Source: Variovorax sp. Root473 (GTDB lineage Bacteria; Pseudomonadota; Gammaproteobacteria; Burkholderiales; Burkholderiaceae_C). Taken from it: a stretch of DNA of 64,000 nucleotides. The notes beneath the pieces are model-generated. The model searched no databases. It had not been told where the DNA came from and was given only the letters and a program-made list of their open reading frames with translations. The position numbers were made by a program, and so were the translations under genes. Shown piece by piece: positions 54,289 to 63,872 of the stretch. The stretch lies in assembly GCF_001426505.1 (NCBI RefSeq), contig NZ_LMEV01000016.1:170624-234623 (forward strand). Reading direction: 5' to 3'. Numbering within the stretch: the stretch's first letter is position 1; each line of letters begins with the position of its first letter.

Positions 54289-55293
54289 TCAGGCCAGCCG
54301 GCGATCGGCCCGGCGCTGGCGCAGGGTGTCGATGATGACGGCCACCACGATCACCGCGCCCGTGATGATGCGCTTGCTCGGTTCGCTCGCGCCCACCTGC
54401 GCCAGGCCGGCCTCGAGCACCGCGATGATCAGCACGCCGAAGAAGGTGTTGACCACCGAGCCGCGCCCGCCCATGAGGCTGGTGCCGCCGATGACCACGG
54501 CCGCGATCACCTGCAGCTCGATGCCGACGCCGGCGTTCGGGTCGGCCGCTTCGAGGCGGGCCGACTGCATCAGGCCCGCCAGCCCGGCCAGCAGGCCGGT
54601 CACGGCGAACACGATGATGCGGATGGGGCGCGGGTCGATGCCCGCCAGGCGCATGGCTTCCTCGTTGGTGCCGATGCCCACGACATGGCGGCCGAACACG
54701 GAGCGCGTGAGCACCAGCTGCCCCACGGCCACCAGCACCACGGCGAGCACGAAGGCGGCCGAGATGCCGCCGATCCACGGCGCGGCCAGGCCCGAGATGG
54801 CGTCGCCCACGTACTGCGTGCGCGAGTCGGTGACCAGGTAGGCGCCGCCGCGCACGGCTTCGAGCATGCCCAGTGAGACGATGAAGCTGGGCAATCGCCA
54901 CGCGACCGACACCGCACCCGTCACCGTGCCGCAGATGAGGCCGGTGGCCAGGCCCAGCAGGGCGGCCAGCGGCACCGAGAGTTTCCATTCGAGGATGGCG
55001 GCGGCCGTGACGGCCGCGCTCAGTGCGAGCACCGAGCCCACCGACAGGTCGATGCCCGCGATGATCAGCACGAAGGTCATGCCCACCGCCATCACGGCCA
55101 GCGCCGGGATTTCGTTGGCGATGGAGATGAAGGTGTCGCGCGTGAGGAAGTATTCGCTCATCGCGCCGAACAGCGCAATCATGCCCAGCAGCACGACCGT
55201 CAGGCCCAGGTAGGTGCCGAGCTGGCCCTTGAGTGCGGATGGCTGCTTGCCGGCGGCGGAAGGCGCAAGAGAAGAGGGAGAAGCGGCGTTCAT
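54289..55293 (-). CDS. rbsC: Ribose ABC transporter permease (RbsC)
   Basis: 334 residues. About eight to ten membrane segments, starting LGLTVVLLGMIALFGAMS. The family signature AVMAVGMTFVLIIAGIDLSVGSVLALSAA and the C-terminal IGGTSLMGGRGSVVNTFFGVLIIAVLEAGLAQ are clear. It starts five bases after the RbsA stop. It is the membrane channel for sugar uptake, likely as a homodimer. Confidence 0.92.
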   Translation of the reverse strand: MNAASPSSLAPSAAGKQPSALKGQLGTYLGLTVVLLGMIALFGAMSEYFLTRDTFISIANEIPALAVMAVGMTFVLIIAGIDLSVGSVLALSAAVTAAAILEWKLSVPLAALLGLATGLICGTVTGAVSVAWRLPSFIVSLGMLEAVRGGAYLVTDSRTQYVGDAISGLAAPWIGGISAAFVLAVVLVAVGQLVLTRSVFGRHVVGIGTNEEAMRLAGIDPRPIRIIVFAVTGLLAGLAGLMQSARLEAADPNAGVGIELQVIAAVVIGGTSLMGGRGSVVNTFFGVLIIAVLEAGLAQVGASEPSKRIITGAVIVVAVIIDTLRQRRADRRLA

Positions 55294-55298
55294 GGTCG

Positions 55299-56933
55299 TC
55301 AGGCGTCGGCGGAAGTCGGGGCGGAAGCTGCGGAGTCGGCCGAAAGGGCGGAATCCGCGGGAGAGCCGGGCACGCGGCCCGTGGCATCGCTGAAGGCGGC
55401 GGCGAGCAGCGACTGCTCGGTCCACTCGCCGCGCTCGAACACCGCGACCAGCCGGCCGGCGCTCATCACGCCGATGCGGTCGCACATGGCCATCAGCTCG
55501 CGCAGGTCGCTGGAGACCATCAGCAGCGCCTTGCCGGCGTCGGTCATGCGGTCGAGCTCGGTGTACAGGTCGGCGCGCGCGCCGACGTCCACGCCGCGCG
55601 TGGGTTCGTCCAGCAGCAGCACCTTGCATTCGCGGTGCAGCCAGCGCGCGAACACCACCTTCTGCTGGTTGCCGCCGCTGAGTGTCGACACCGGCTGCTC
55701 GATGCTGCGCGAGCGGATGCGCAGCAGCTCCACCAGCCGGCGCGCAATCTGGCGCTCCTTGGCGCGGCGCAACCAGCCGGCATGCGAGATCGCGCCCAGG
55801 TCGCTCAGCGTGGCGTTGACGCGGATCGGCTGCGACAGCAGCAGGCCCTGCGACTTGCGGTCTTCGGTCACGAGGCCGATGCCCGCGCGGATCGCCTGCA
55901 TCGGCGAGCGCCAGCCCTTGCGCGCGTGCTGAACGGGTTGTGCGGCCGGCGTGCCGTCGTGCAGCACGAGCTCGCCGCGGTCGGCTCGGTCGGCGCCGAA
56001 CAGCAGTCGCACGAGCTCGGTGCGGCCCGAGCCGACCAGGCCGGCCAGGCCCATGATTTCACCGGCGCGCAGCTCGAGGTCGACATCGCGCACCACCTGC
56101 GCCCGGCCGATGCCGTGTGCGCTCAGCAGCACTGGGCCCGCGACGCGGCGTGCGCGGCCTTCGTGCTCGTGCACCGCCCGCCCGACCATGCGCTGCACCA
56201 GTTCGGATTCGCGCACGCCGGCCATGGCGCGCAGGTCGACCAGCTTGCCGTCGCGCAGAACCGCCACGCGGTCGGCGATGCGCTGCAGTTCTTCGAGGCG
56301 GTGCGACACGTAGACGATCGCCACGCCGCGCAGCTTCAGCAGCTCGATCTGCTCGAACAGGTGCGCGGTTTCGCGCGGCGTGAGCATGGCGGTGGGCTCG
56401 TCGAGCACCAGCACGCGCGTGTCGTCCTGCAGGTTGCGCGCAATCTCCACCATCTGCTGCTGGCCGATGCCCAGCCGCGCCACCGGCGTGGCGGGGTCGA
56501 TGCCGTCCAGGCCGATCTTGGCGAGCTGGCGCTCGGCCAGTTCGTGCAGCGTGGCGCGGCGGATCCAGCCGCTCTTGTGCGGCAGGCGGTCGAGCAGCAG
56601 GTTCTCGGCCACCGACAGCGTGGTGACGAGGCCGAGTTCCTGCATGACCATGCGCACGCCCAGCCGCTCGGCATCGCGGCGCGAAGCCGGCGCGAAAGGC
56701 TGGCCGTCCAGCAGCATGCCGCCGCGCGTGGGCTGCACCAGCCCGCAGACGATCTTCGACAGCGTGCTCTTGCCCGCACCGTTCTCGCCCGTGAGCGCGA
56801 GCACTTCGCCGGCGCGCAGCTCGAGCGAGACGTCGTCGAGCACCGGCGCCGCGTAGTCCTTGCCCACGGTGCTCAACGAGAGCACCGCGGTGGGTAAGGG
56901 CGGGTGCAGGGCGGCGTCGGTGGCGGCAGTCAA
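55299..56933 (-). CDS. rbsA: Ribose ABC transporter ATPase, duplicated (RbsA)
   Basis: 544 residues with two ATPase halves. The first has Walker A GENGAGKST and Walker B VLVLDEPTA, with a signature LGIGQQQMVEIARNL. The second has a degenerate Walker A (GLVGSGRTE), signature LSGGNQQKVVFARWL and Walker B VLLLDEPTRGVD, as usual for sugar importers of this class. A Ser/Ala-rich tail of about 20 residues is extra. It powers import with RbsB and RbsC. Confidence 0.93.
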   Translation of the reverse strand: MTAATDAALHPPLPTAVLSLSTVGKDYAAPVLDDVSLELRAGEVLALTGENGAGKSTLSKIVCGLVQPTRGGMLLDGQPFAPASRRDAERLGVRMVMQELGLVTTLSVAENLLLDRLPHKSGWIRRATLHELAERQLAKIGLDGIDPATPVARLGIGQQQMVEIARNLQDDTRVLVLDEPTAMLTPRETAHLFEQIELLKLRGVAIVYVSHRLEELQRIADRVAVLRDGKLVDLRAMAGVRESELVQRMVGRAVHEHEGRARRVAGPVLLSAHGIGRAQVVRDVDLELRAGEIMGLAGLVGSGRTELVRLLFGADRADRGELVLHDGTPAAQPVQHARKGWRSPMQAIRAGIGLVTEDRKSQGLLLSQPIRVNATLSDLGAISHAGWLRRAKERQIARRLVELLRIRSRSIEQPVSTLSGGNQQKVVFARWLHRECKVLLLDEPTRGVDVGARADLYTELDRMTDAGKALLMVSSDLRELMAMCDRIGVMSAGRLVAVFERGEWTEQSLLAAAFSDATGRVPGSPADSALSADSAASAPTSADA

Positions 56934-56975
56934 AACGGAGTCTTCTTCTTGTTGAGGGAAACGGAGGGCTTGGGC

Positions 56976-57929
56976 TTACTTGGACGACTTGGTGACGAGG
57001 ATCACGTCGGTCTTCACTTCAGCCGGCATTTCCGATTGCTTCTTCTTGTCGGCGATGGCCTTCAGCGCGGTCTCGATGCCGAACACCGCCTGCCTGGCGG
57101 CGAACTGGTCGGCGGTGGCGAGCACGCGGCCATCTTTCAGCATCGGCTTGATGGCGCCGATGTTGTCGTAGCCCACGACCAGCACCTTGCCGGTCTTGCC
57201 CGCGGCCTTGACGGCGGCCACGGCGCCCAGCGCCATGCTGTCGTTGCCGGCCAGCAGGGCCTTCAGGTCGGGGTGCTCGCGCATCATGCCGGCGGCCACG
57301 GTGTTGCCCTTGTCGATTTCCCACTGGCCCGATTGCACGCCGACCACGGTCATGCCGCCGGCCTTCATGGCATCCTGGTAGCCCAGCGTGCGCTGCTGCG
57401 CATTGAAGGTGGTCGACACGCCTTCGATGATGCCGACCTTGTCGCCCGACTTCAGCTCCTTGGCGAGCGCGTCGCCCACCAGCTTGGCGCCAGCGCGGTT
57501 GTCGGGGCCGACGAAGGGCACCTGAATGCCCTTTTCCTTCAGCGCGTCGGCATCCAGGCGGTTGTCGATGTTCACGACCAGGATGCCCTTGTCGATGGCC
57601 GCCTTGATCACCGGCACCAGCGCCTTCGAATCGGCGGGCGCGATGACCAGCGCGTTGATCTTCTGCGCCACCATCTGCTCGACCATCTTGATCTGGGCGG
57701 CGGTGTCGGTCTCGTCCTTGATGCCGTTGGCCACCAGCGTGTACTGCGCGGCGTTGGCCTTCTGGTGCGCCTTGGCGCCGTCTTCCATGGTGCGGAAGAA
57801 CTCGTTGGCCAGCGACTTCATGACCAGCGCGACCTTCGGCTTGTCCTGCGCGAAGGCGGGCGTTCCGGCGATGGCGCCCAGCAAGGTCAGTGCGGCAGCG
57901 CTTTGCAGGGTACGGCGGGTGAACTTCAT
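56976..57929 (-). CDS. rbsB: Ribose-type periplasmic binding protein (RbsB)
   Basis: 317 residues from ATG 57929, preceded by AGGAGA. Signal peptide [20 protein letters not shown] cleaved near AFAQ. Peripla_BP_4 pattern: [75 protein letters not shown], and [32 protein letters not shown]. First gene of the operon. Ribose is likely but other pentoses cannot be excluded. Confidence 0.9.
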   Translation of the reverse strand: MKFTRRTLQSAAALTLLGAIAGTPAFAQDKPKVALVMKSLANEFFRTMEDGAKAHQKANAAQYTLVANGIKDETDTAAQIKMVEQMVAQKINALVIAPADSKALVPVIKAAIDKGILVVNIDNRLDADALKEKGIQVPFVGPDNRAGAKLVGDALAKELKSGDKVGIIEGVSTTFNAQQRTLGYQDAMKAGGMTVVGVQSGQWEIDKGNTVAAGMMREHPDLKALLAGNDSMALGAVAAVKAAGKTGKVLVVGYDNIGAIKPMLKDGRVLATADQFAARQAVFGIETALKAIADKKKQSEMPAEVKTDVILVTKSSK

Positions 57930-58002
57930 GGTGGATGTCTCCTGGAATGAGGGGTCAGAGCGGAACGCCGGTCTGTGCCGGGGGTCTGATGTTAATCGAG
58001 GG

Positions 58003-58022
58003 AAACGTTTGCGCAAACGTTT
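58003..58022. promoter_or_regulatory. LacI-family operator upstream of rbsB
   Basis: AAACGTTTGCGCAAACGTTT is a perfect 20-bp palindrome with the central CG-rich symmetry typical of LacI-family sites. It lies 74 bases before the rbsB start, in the gap shared with the divergent ychF gene. Binding by the operon's own regulator is inferred. Confidence 0.82.
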
Positions 58023-58188
58023 GCTAATCGGGTCTAACCCTGAGCTTTCGAGCCGCGAACGCTTCTGCCAGAGTGCCTTCGTACAGGGTTGGCCCCGGAA
58101 AAGCAGGAGCGGGAACGCTCTGAAGTGCGCCTGGCCAGGGGGAGAACCTGGTCAGCCTAAAATCGGAGGTTACCCAAGAGGACCCCCC

Positions 58189-59280
58189 ATGAGTTTGCAA
58201 TGCGGCATCGTCGGCCTGCCCAACGTCGGTAAATCCACCCTTTTCAATGCGTTGACCAAGGCCGGCATCGCAGCGGAAAACTATCCGTTCTGCACCATCG
58301 AGCCCAACGTGGGCGTGGTGGAAGTGCCCGATCCGCGGCTCGACCAGCTCAGCGAGATCGTCAAGCCCGAGCGCGTGGTGCCCGCCATCGTCGAGTTCGT
58401 CGACATTGCCGGCCTGGTGGCCGGTGCCAGCACCGGCGAAGGCCTGGGCAACAAGTTCCTGGCGCACATCCGCGAGACCGACGCCACCGTCAACGTGGTG
58501 CGCTGCTTCGACGACGAGAACGTGATCCACGTGGCCGGCAAGGTCGACCCGATCTCCGACATCGAAGTGATCCAGACCGAGCTGTGCCTGGCAGACCTCG
58601 CCACGGTCGAGAAGGCGCTGCACCGCCACACCAAGGTCGCCCGTTCGGGCGACAAGGACGCGCAGAAGCTCGTCGGCCTGCTCGAGCGCTGCCAGGCCGC
58701 GCTGAACGAGAACACGCCGGTGCGCGCGCTCGAGTTCACCAAGGAAGAGCTGCCGCTGGTGAAGAGCTTCACGCTGATCACTGCCAAGCCCGCCATGTTC
58801 GTGGGCAACGTGGCCGAAGACGGCTTCGAGAACAACCCGTACCTCGACCGCCTGCGCGAATACGCCGCCAAGCAGGGCGCGCCCGTGGTCGCCATCTGCG
58901 CCAAGATCGAAGCCGACCTGGCGGAGATGGACGACGAAGACAAGAAGATGTTCCTGGCCGAAATCGGCCAGGAAGAGCCGGGCCTGAACCGCCTGATCCG
59001 CGCCGCCTTCAAGCTGCTGGGCCTGCAGACGTACTTCACCGCCGGGGTGAAGGAAGTGCGCGCCTGGACCATCCACATCGGCGACACCGGCCCGCAGGCC
59101 GCTGGCGTGATTCACGGCGACTTCGAGAAGGGCTACATCCGCGCCCAGACCATCGCGTTCGACGACTACATCGCCTTCAAGGGCGAGCAGGGCGCGAAGG
59201 ACGCGGGGAAGATGCGCTCGGAAGGCAAGGAATACGTCGTGAAGGATGGCGACGTGATGAACTTCCTGTTCAGCTCCTGA
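58189..59280 (+). CDS. ychF: Ribosome-binding ATPase YchF (OLA1 family)
   Basis: 363 residues, the usual length. P-loop GLPNVGKST (9-17), switch region [47 protein letters not shown], and the C-terminal TGS domain ([48 protein letters not shown]). AGAGGA precedes ATG 58189. It prefers ATP over GTP in other bacteria and acts at the ribosome and in stress control. Confidence 0.95.
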   Translation: MSLQCGIVGLPNVGKSTLFNALTKAGIAAENYPFCTIEPNVGVVEVPDPRLDQLSEIVKPERVVPAIVEFVDIAGLVAGASTGEGLGNKFLAHIRETDATVNVVRCFDDENVIHVAGKVDPISDIEVIQTELCLADLATVEKALHRHTKVARSGDKDAQKLVGLLERCQAALNENTPVRALEFTKEELPLVKSFTLITAKPAMFVGNVAEDGFENNPYLDRLREYAAKQGAPVVAICAKIEADLAEMDDEDKKMFLAEIGQEEPGLNRLIRAAFKLLGLQTYFTAGVKEVRAWTIHIGDTGPQAAGVIHGDFEKGYIRAQTIAFDDYIAFKGEQGAKDAGKMRSEGKEYVVKDGDVMNFLFSS

Positions 59281-59502
59281 TTTCGCGCGCCCCCAGGCTG
59301 CGCGGCACTGCGTGTCCGCTGCGCCAACCCCCTGCCGGAAGGGCAACACCCGAGGCCTGGCGTTGATGGAGGGCCTGGCCGGCAGCGGTCCCACGGTTTG
59401 CCGTAGGCGGTGACGCTGTTGCAGCGGGCGCCGGAAAGCCGCGTGCGTTGGTTAGACTGCGCGGCCGCTGCATCCTCCGCCGGAAGGCCTTCATTCGCCA
59501 TC
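59281..59502. other. GC-rich gap after ychF
   Basis: 222 bp with no gene. The stretch from 59285 to 59370 has the look of an intergenic repeat of this bacterial group (CCCCCAGGCTGCGCGG..., CCCCCTGCCGG), but no second copy is in the window to confirm it. Confidence 0.35.
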
Positions 59503-60177
59503 ATGCTCACCGTCCATCACCTGAACAACTCGCGCTCGCAACGTGTGCTCTGGCTGCTCGAAGAACTCGATCTGCCCTACGAGATCGTCCACTACCAGCG
59601 CGACCCCAAGACCATGTTGGCGCCCGCTTCGCTGAAGGCCGTGCACCCGCTGGGCAAGTCGCCCGTGGTGACGACCGACGATGGCGCGACGCTGGCGGAA
59701 TCGGGTGCGATCATCGAGTCGCTCATCGAACGCTACGGCCAGGGCCGGCTTGCGCCCGCGCCGGGTTCGCCCGAGGCGCTGCGTTACCGCTACTGGCTGC
59801 ACTTCGCCGAAGGCACGGCGATGTCGCCGCTGCTGCTCAAGCTGGTGTTCGACCGCATCGAGACCAGCAAGATGCCCTTTTTCGCCAAGCCGGTCGCCAA
59901 GGCCATTGCGGCGAAAGCGAAGTCGGCGTTCATCAACCCGAACATCGCGAGTCATCTGAATTTCATGGAGGCCGAACTCGGCAAGAGCGAGTGGTTCGCG
60001 GGCGATGCCTTCACGGGCGCCGACATCCAGATGAGCTTTCCGGTCGAGGCCTCGCAGGCGCGAGGCGGCCTCGATGCGAAGCGGCCCAAGCTGATGGCCT
60101 ACCTGGAGCGCATCCACGCGCGCCCGGCCTACCAGCGCGCACTGCAGCGCGGCGGCCCCTACGAACTGCTGAGCTGA
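59503..60177 (+). CDS. Glutathione S-transferase
   Basis: 224 residues from ATG 59503. The N-terminal thioredoxin-like domain MLTVHHLNNSRSQRVLWLLEELDLPYEIVHYQRD has the catalytic Ser region (NNSRSQR), with HPLGKSPVV and ESGAIIESLIERYG forming the glutathione site. C-terminal helical domain EWFAGDAFTGADIQMSFPVEAS. Cytosolic; substrate unknown. Confidence 0.9.
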   Translation: MLTVHHLNNSRSQRVLWLLEELDLPYEIVHYQRDPKTMLAPASLKAVHPLGKSPVVTTDDGATLAESGAIIESLIERYGQGRLAPAPGSPEALRYRYWLHFAEGTAMSPLLLKLVFDRIETSKMPFFAKPVAKAIAAKAKSAFINPNIASHLNFMEAELGKSEWFAGDAFTGADIQMSFPVEASQARGGLDAKRPKLMAYLERIHARPAYQRALQRGGPYELLS

Positions 60178-60196
60178 GTTTGTTCGAACGCGCGCT

Positions 60197-60667
60197 TCAT
60201 GACGGGAAGACGTATAGAAGCGCATACGTCATCGTCACGTAGCGCAGGAACTTGCCGATCGCCATGTAGCCCACGCAGGGCCAGAACGGCAGCTTGAGCC
60301 AGCCGGCGACTGCGCACAGCGGGTCGCCCACGATCGGCAGCCAGCTCAGCAGGCAGGCCTTCGGGCCCAGCCGCTCGAGCCAGCCGAGCACGCGCAGGTG
60401 GTGTTTCGAGTGCGAGTATTTGTCGGCCACCTTGTGCGCGCCGTAGCCCATCCACCAGTCGACCGCGCCGCCCAGCGTGTTGCCGATGGTGGCCACGGCG
60501 ATGGCCTGCCAGAACATCTCGGGGTTGAGTTTCAGCAGGCCGAACAAGATGGGTTCGGAGCCCACCGGCAGCAGCGTGGCCGACACGAAGGCCGCGATGA
60601 ACAGCGTCGAAAGTCCGTACTGGGGGAGCGCGAGAAGCGCCAGGAGTGCGTCGAGCCAGGCTTGCAT
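60197..60667 (-). CDS. YqaA/DedA-type small inner-membrane protein
   Basis: 156 residues from ATG 60667. Four hydrophobic segments: LSTLFIAAFVSATLLPVGSEPILFGLL, FWQAIAVATIGNTLGGAVDWWMGYGA, the WLPIVGDPLCAVAGWLKL region, and CVGYMAIGKFLRYVTMTYALLYVF. The motifs E-P near the first helix and the G-D-P of the re-entrant loop are those of the SNARE-associated/DedA superfamily (YqaA branch). Role in E. coli is unknown. Confidence 0.82.
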   Translation of the reverse strand: MQAWLDALLALLALPQYGLSTLFIAAFVSATLLPVGSEPILFGLLKLNPEMFWQAIAVATIGNTLGGAVDWWMGYGAHKVADKYSHSKHHLRVLGWLERLGPKACLLSWLPIVGDPLCAVAGWLKLPFWPCVGYMAIGKFLRYVTMTYALLYVFPS

Positions 60668-60774
60668 AAGGTCGGCGAAGTATAGGCAGCGCTCTCGTCG
60701 CCGACGCGTGGGAGAAGGCCCCGCGAAATACTGGTGTTTACGCCTGTGTCGCCAGCGCAAAAAGGCGCAAATCG

Positions 60775-60806
60775 TTTCAGTCGCTGAAATGCCACGTGGC
60801 TACAAT
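60775..60806 (+). promoter_or_regulatory. Likely dusB promoter with an overlapping dyad
   Basis: A good -10, TACAAT, lies at 60801-60806. Just upstream is a perfect dyad TTTCAG-TCG-CTGAAA (60775-60789), where the -35 should be. No good -35 hexamer is visible, which suggests an activator or repressor site. Confidence 0.4.
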
Positions 60807-60850
60807 CGTGCCTCATTTTTCAGCAGCCGGCGCGCACAGAACACCCTCCC

Positions 60851-61909
60851 ATGACCTTGCAGATCGGCACCCACACGCTGGAAAACCGGCTGTTCGTCGC
60901 GCCCATGGCCGGCGTGACGGACAGGCCCTTCCGCATGCTGTGCCGCGAACTCGGCGCGGGCTATGCGGTCAGCGAGATGGTCACCTCGCGCAAGGACCTG
61001 TGGAACACGCTGAAGACCTCGCGGCGCGCCAACCACGACGGCGAGCCGGGCCCCATCGCGGTGCAGATCGCCGGCACCGACGCGGCCATGATGGCCGAGG
61101 CCACGGTCTACAACATCGAGCGCGGCGCGCAGATCATCGACATCAACATGGGCTGCCCGGCCAAGAAGGTCTGCAACAAGTGGGCCGGCTCGGCACTCAT
61201 GCGCGATGAGCCGCTGGCCCTCGAAATCGTGCAGGCCGTGGTCGATGCGGCGCAACCCTTCAACGTGCCGGTCACGCTGAAGATGCGCACCGGCTGGAGC
61301 GAAGACCACCGCAACGCAGTGAAGCTCGCACGCGACTTCGAATCGGCCGGCGTGCAGATGCTCACCGTGCATGGCCGCACGCGCGAGCAGGGCTACAAGG
61401 GCCACGCCGAGTACGACACCATCGCCGCCGTGAAGGCCGCGGTGCGCGTGCCGGTGGTGGCCAACGGCGACATCCGCTCGCCCGAGAAGGCACGCGACGT
61501 GCTCGCGGCCACGCGCGCCGACGCCGTCATGATCGGCCGCGCCGCGCAGGGCCGGCCCTGGATCTTCCGCGAGATCACGCATTTCCTGGACACCGGCACC
61601 CACCTGGCGCCGCCGCTGGTGGCGGAGGTGCGCCGGCTGCTGCTCGACCACCTGGTGGCGCACTACGCGCTGTACGGCGAGTTCAGCGGCGTGCGCACGG
61701 CGCGCAAGCACATCGGCTGGTATGTGCGCGCGCTGCCCGACGGCGAGGCGTTTCGCGCACGGATGAACGCCATCGAAGACTGCGCCGGACAGCTGCGTGC
61801 GGTCGGCGACTATTTCCAGGGGCTTGCGGACCGCATGGACCGCATGCCTGATCCACCGGCAGACGAGGAGCCGTCGGGGGAAGAGGAGGCGGCCTGCGCC
61901 GTCGATTGA
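60851..61909 (+). CDS. dusB: tRNA-dihydrouridine synthase B (DusB)
   Basis: 352 residues. TIM-barrel FMN enzyme: NRLFVAPMAGVTDRPFRMLCRELGAG, PIAVQIAGTD, DINMGCPAKKVCNKWAGSALMRD with the catalytic cysteine, LTVHGRTREQGYKGHAEYDTI, and VVANGDIRSPEKA. It reduces uridine to dihydrouridine in the tRNA D-loop. It is followed by fis, the same pairing as in E. coli. A C-terminal acidic tail is extra. Confidence 0.94.
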   Translation: MTLQIGTHTLENRLFVAPMAGVTDRPFRMLCRELGAGYAVSEMVTSRKDLWNTLKTSRRANHDGEPGPIAVQIAGTDAAMMAEATVYNIERGAQIIDINMGCPAKKVCNKWAGSALMRDEPLALEIVQAVVDAAQPFNVPVTLKMRTGWSEDHRNAVKLARDFESAGVQMLTVHGRTREQGYKGHAEYDTIAAVKAAVRVPVVANGDIRSPEKARDVLAATRADAVMIGRAAQGRPWIFREITHFLDTGTHLAPPLVAEVRRLLLDHLVAHYALYGEFSGVRTARKHIGWYVRALPDGEAFRARMNAIEDCAGQLRAVGDYFQGLADRMDRMPDPPADEEPSGEEEAACAVD

Positions 61910-61940
61910 GAGAAGAAGAGAAAAAGAGAAGAAGCAAGCA

Positions 61941-62177
61941 ATGAGCAAGAAACACATCGAGGACTGCGTGCGCAGCAGTCTGGACAGCTACTTTCGCGAT
62001 CTGCGGGGCACCGAACCCGACGGCATGTACGAGATGCTCGTGCGCGTGGTCGAGAAACCCCTGCTCGACGTCGTCATGACGCGCGCCGAAGGCAACCAGT
62101 CCCGGGCCGCCCAATGGCTGGGCCTGAACCGCAACACGCTCCGCAAGAAATTGGTCGAGCACAAACTTTTGAAATAA
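61941..62177 (+). CDS. fis: Fis-family nucleoid / transcription factor
   Basis: 78 residues, slightly shorter than E. coli Fis (98). The C-terminal helix-turn-helix [27 protein letters not shown] is nearly canonical. The N-terminal beta-hairpin arm is short. Betaproteobacterial Fis proteins of this length are found after dusB, as here (31 bp gap). It lies 16 bp before purH. Confidence 0.92.
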   Translation: MSKKHIEDCVRSSLDSYFRDLRGTEPDGMYEMLVRVVEKPLLDVVMTRAEGNQSRAAQWLGLNRNTLRKKLVEHKLLK

Positions 62178-62193
62178 CTCCACGGCATATCCC

Positions 62194-63801
62194 ATGGCTC
62201 AGACCGCACTCCTTTCCGTTTCCGACAAGACCGGCATCCTCGAATTCGCGCAAGCCCTGCATGGCTTGGGCGTCAAGCTGCTGTCCACCGGCGGCACCGC
62301 CAAGCTGCTGGCCGACGCCGGCCTGCCGGTGACCGAAGTTGCCGACCACACCGGCTTTCCCGAAATGCTCGACGGCCGCGTGAAGACGCTGCACCCGAAG
62401 ATCCACGGCGGCCTGCTGGCACGCCGCGACCTGCCCGCGCACGTCGCGGCCATCCAGGAACACGGCATCGACACCATCGACCTGCTGGTGGTCAACCTGT
62501 ACCCGTTCGAAGCCACCGTGGCCAAGCCCGGCTGCACGCTCGAAGACGCGATCGAGAACATCGACATCGGCGGCCCGGCCATGGTGCGCAGCGCGGCCAA
62601 GAACTGGAAGGACGTGGGCGTGCTCACCGACGCTTCGCAGTACGCCGTGGCGCTGGCCGAGCTCAAGGCCGACGGCAAGCTCAGCGACAAGACCAAGTTC
62701 GCGTTCTCGGTGGCCGCGTTCAACCGCATTGCCGACTACGACGGCGCCATCAGCGACTACCTCTCGGCCATCGACTTCGACGCCAGCATCGGCCAGAGCG
62801 CGCCCACGCGCTCGCTGTTTCCGGCGCAGAGCAACGGCCGCTTCGTGAAGGTGCAGGACCTGCGCTACGGCGAGAACCCGCACCAGCAGGCCGCGTTCTA
62901 CCGCGACCTGTACCCGGCGCCCGGTTCGCTCGTGTCGGCCAGGCAGCTGCAGGGCAAGGAGCTCAGCTACAACAACATCGCCGACGCCGATGCGGCGTGG
63001 GAATGCGTGAAGAGCTTCGACGAGCCCGCCTGCGTGATCGTGAAGCACGCCAATCCCTGCGGCGTGGCCGTGGGCAAAGATGCACTCGAGGCCTACAGCA
63101 AGGCCTTCAAGACCGATCCGACCTCGGCCTTCGGCGGCATCATTGCCTTCAACCGTCCGGTCGACCTGGCCACCGCACAGGCCGTCAACAAGCAGTTCGT
63201 CGAAGTGCTGATGGCGCCGGGCTACACGCCCGAGGCGCTCGAAGTGTTCCAGGCCACCAAGGCCAAGCTCAACGTGCGCGTGCTCGAGATCTCGCTGCCC
63301 AAGGGGGGTGCCACCGACTGGGACAACGGCCGCAACGCGATGGACGTCAAGCGCGTCGGCTCGGGCCTCTTGATCCAGACCGCCGACAACCACGAGCTGG
63401 CACTGGCCGACCTCAAGGTGGTCAGCAAGAAGCAGCCCACGCCCCAGCAGTTGCAAGACCTGCTGTTCGCCTGGAAGGTCGCGAAGTACGTCAAGAGCAA
63501 CGCGATCGTGTTCTGCGCCGACGGCATGACGATGGGCGTGGGCGCCGGCCAGATGAGCCGGCTCGACTCCGCGCGCATCGCCAGCATCAAGGCCGAGCAC
63601 GCGGGCCTGTCGCTCAAGGACACGGCGGTGGCGAGCGATGCCTTCTTCCCGTTCCGCGACGGCCTGGACGTGGTGGTGGATGCGGGCGCGGGCTGCGTCA
63701 TCCAGCCGGGCGGCTCGATGCGCGACCAGGAAGTGATTGACGCTGCCGACGAGCGTGGCGTGGTGATGGTGTTCTCGGGCGTGCGCCACTTCCGCCACTG
63801 A
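62194..63801 (+). CDS. purH: Bifunctional AICAR formyltransferase / IMP cyclohydrolase (PurH)
   Basis: 535 residues. N-terminal MGS-like cyclohydrolase domain: [35 protein letters not shown], and [20 protein letters not shown]-terminal formyltransferase domain: [30 protein letters not shown] (the Lys-His pair of the active site), and [30 protein letters not shown]. It does the last two steps of IMP synthesis. A terminator follows. Confidence 0.96.
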   Translation: MAQTALLSVSDKTGILEFAQALHGLGVKLLSTGGTAKLLADAGLPVTEVADHTGFPEMLDGRVKTLHPKIHGGLLARRDLPAHVAAIQEHGIDTIDLLVVNLYPFEATVAKPGCTLEDAIENIDIGGPAMVRSAAKNWKDVGVLTDASQYAVALAELKADGKLSDKTKFAFSVAAFNRIADYDGAISDYLSAIDFDASIGQSAPTRSLFPAQSNGRFVKVQDLRYGENPHQQAAFYRDLYPAPGSLVSARQLQGKELSYNNIADADAAWECVKSFDEPACVIVKHANPCGVAVGKDALEAYSKAFKTDPTSAFGGIIAFNRPVDLATAQAVNKQFVEVLMAPGYTPEALEVFQATKAKLNVRVLEISLPKGGATDWDNGRNAMDVKRVGSGLLIQTADNHELALADLKVVSKKQPTPQQLQDLLFAWKVAKYVKSNAIVFCADGMTMGVGAGQMSRLDSARIASIKAEHAGLSLKDTAVASDAFFPFRDGLDVVVDAGAGCVIQPGGSMRDQEVIDAADERGVVMVFSGVRHFRH

Positions 63802-63833
63802 GCTTGCGGCCCTGCGGGGCCTGCTCGAACAAG

Positions 63834-63865
63834 GCCAGGGTCGCTCGCGCGGCCCTGGCTTTTTT
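63834..63865 (+). terminator. Intrinsic terminator after purH
   Basis: GCCAGGG and CCCTGGC pair over a 12-base GC-rich loop and are followed by six T. It can also serve the convergent gene that begins beyond the right edge. Confidence 0.82.
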
Positions 63866-63872
63866 GTGGCCG

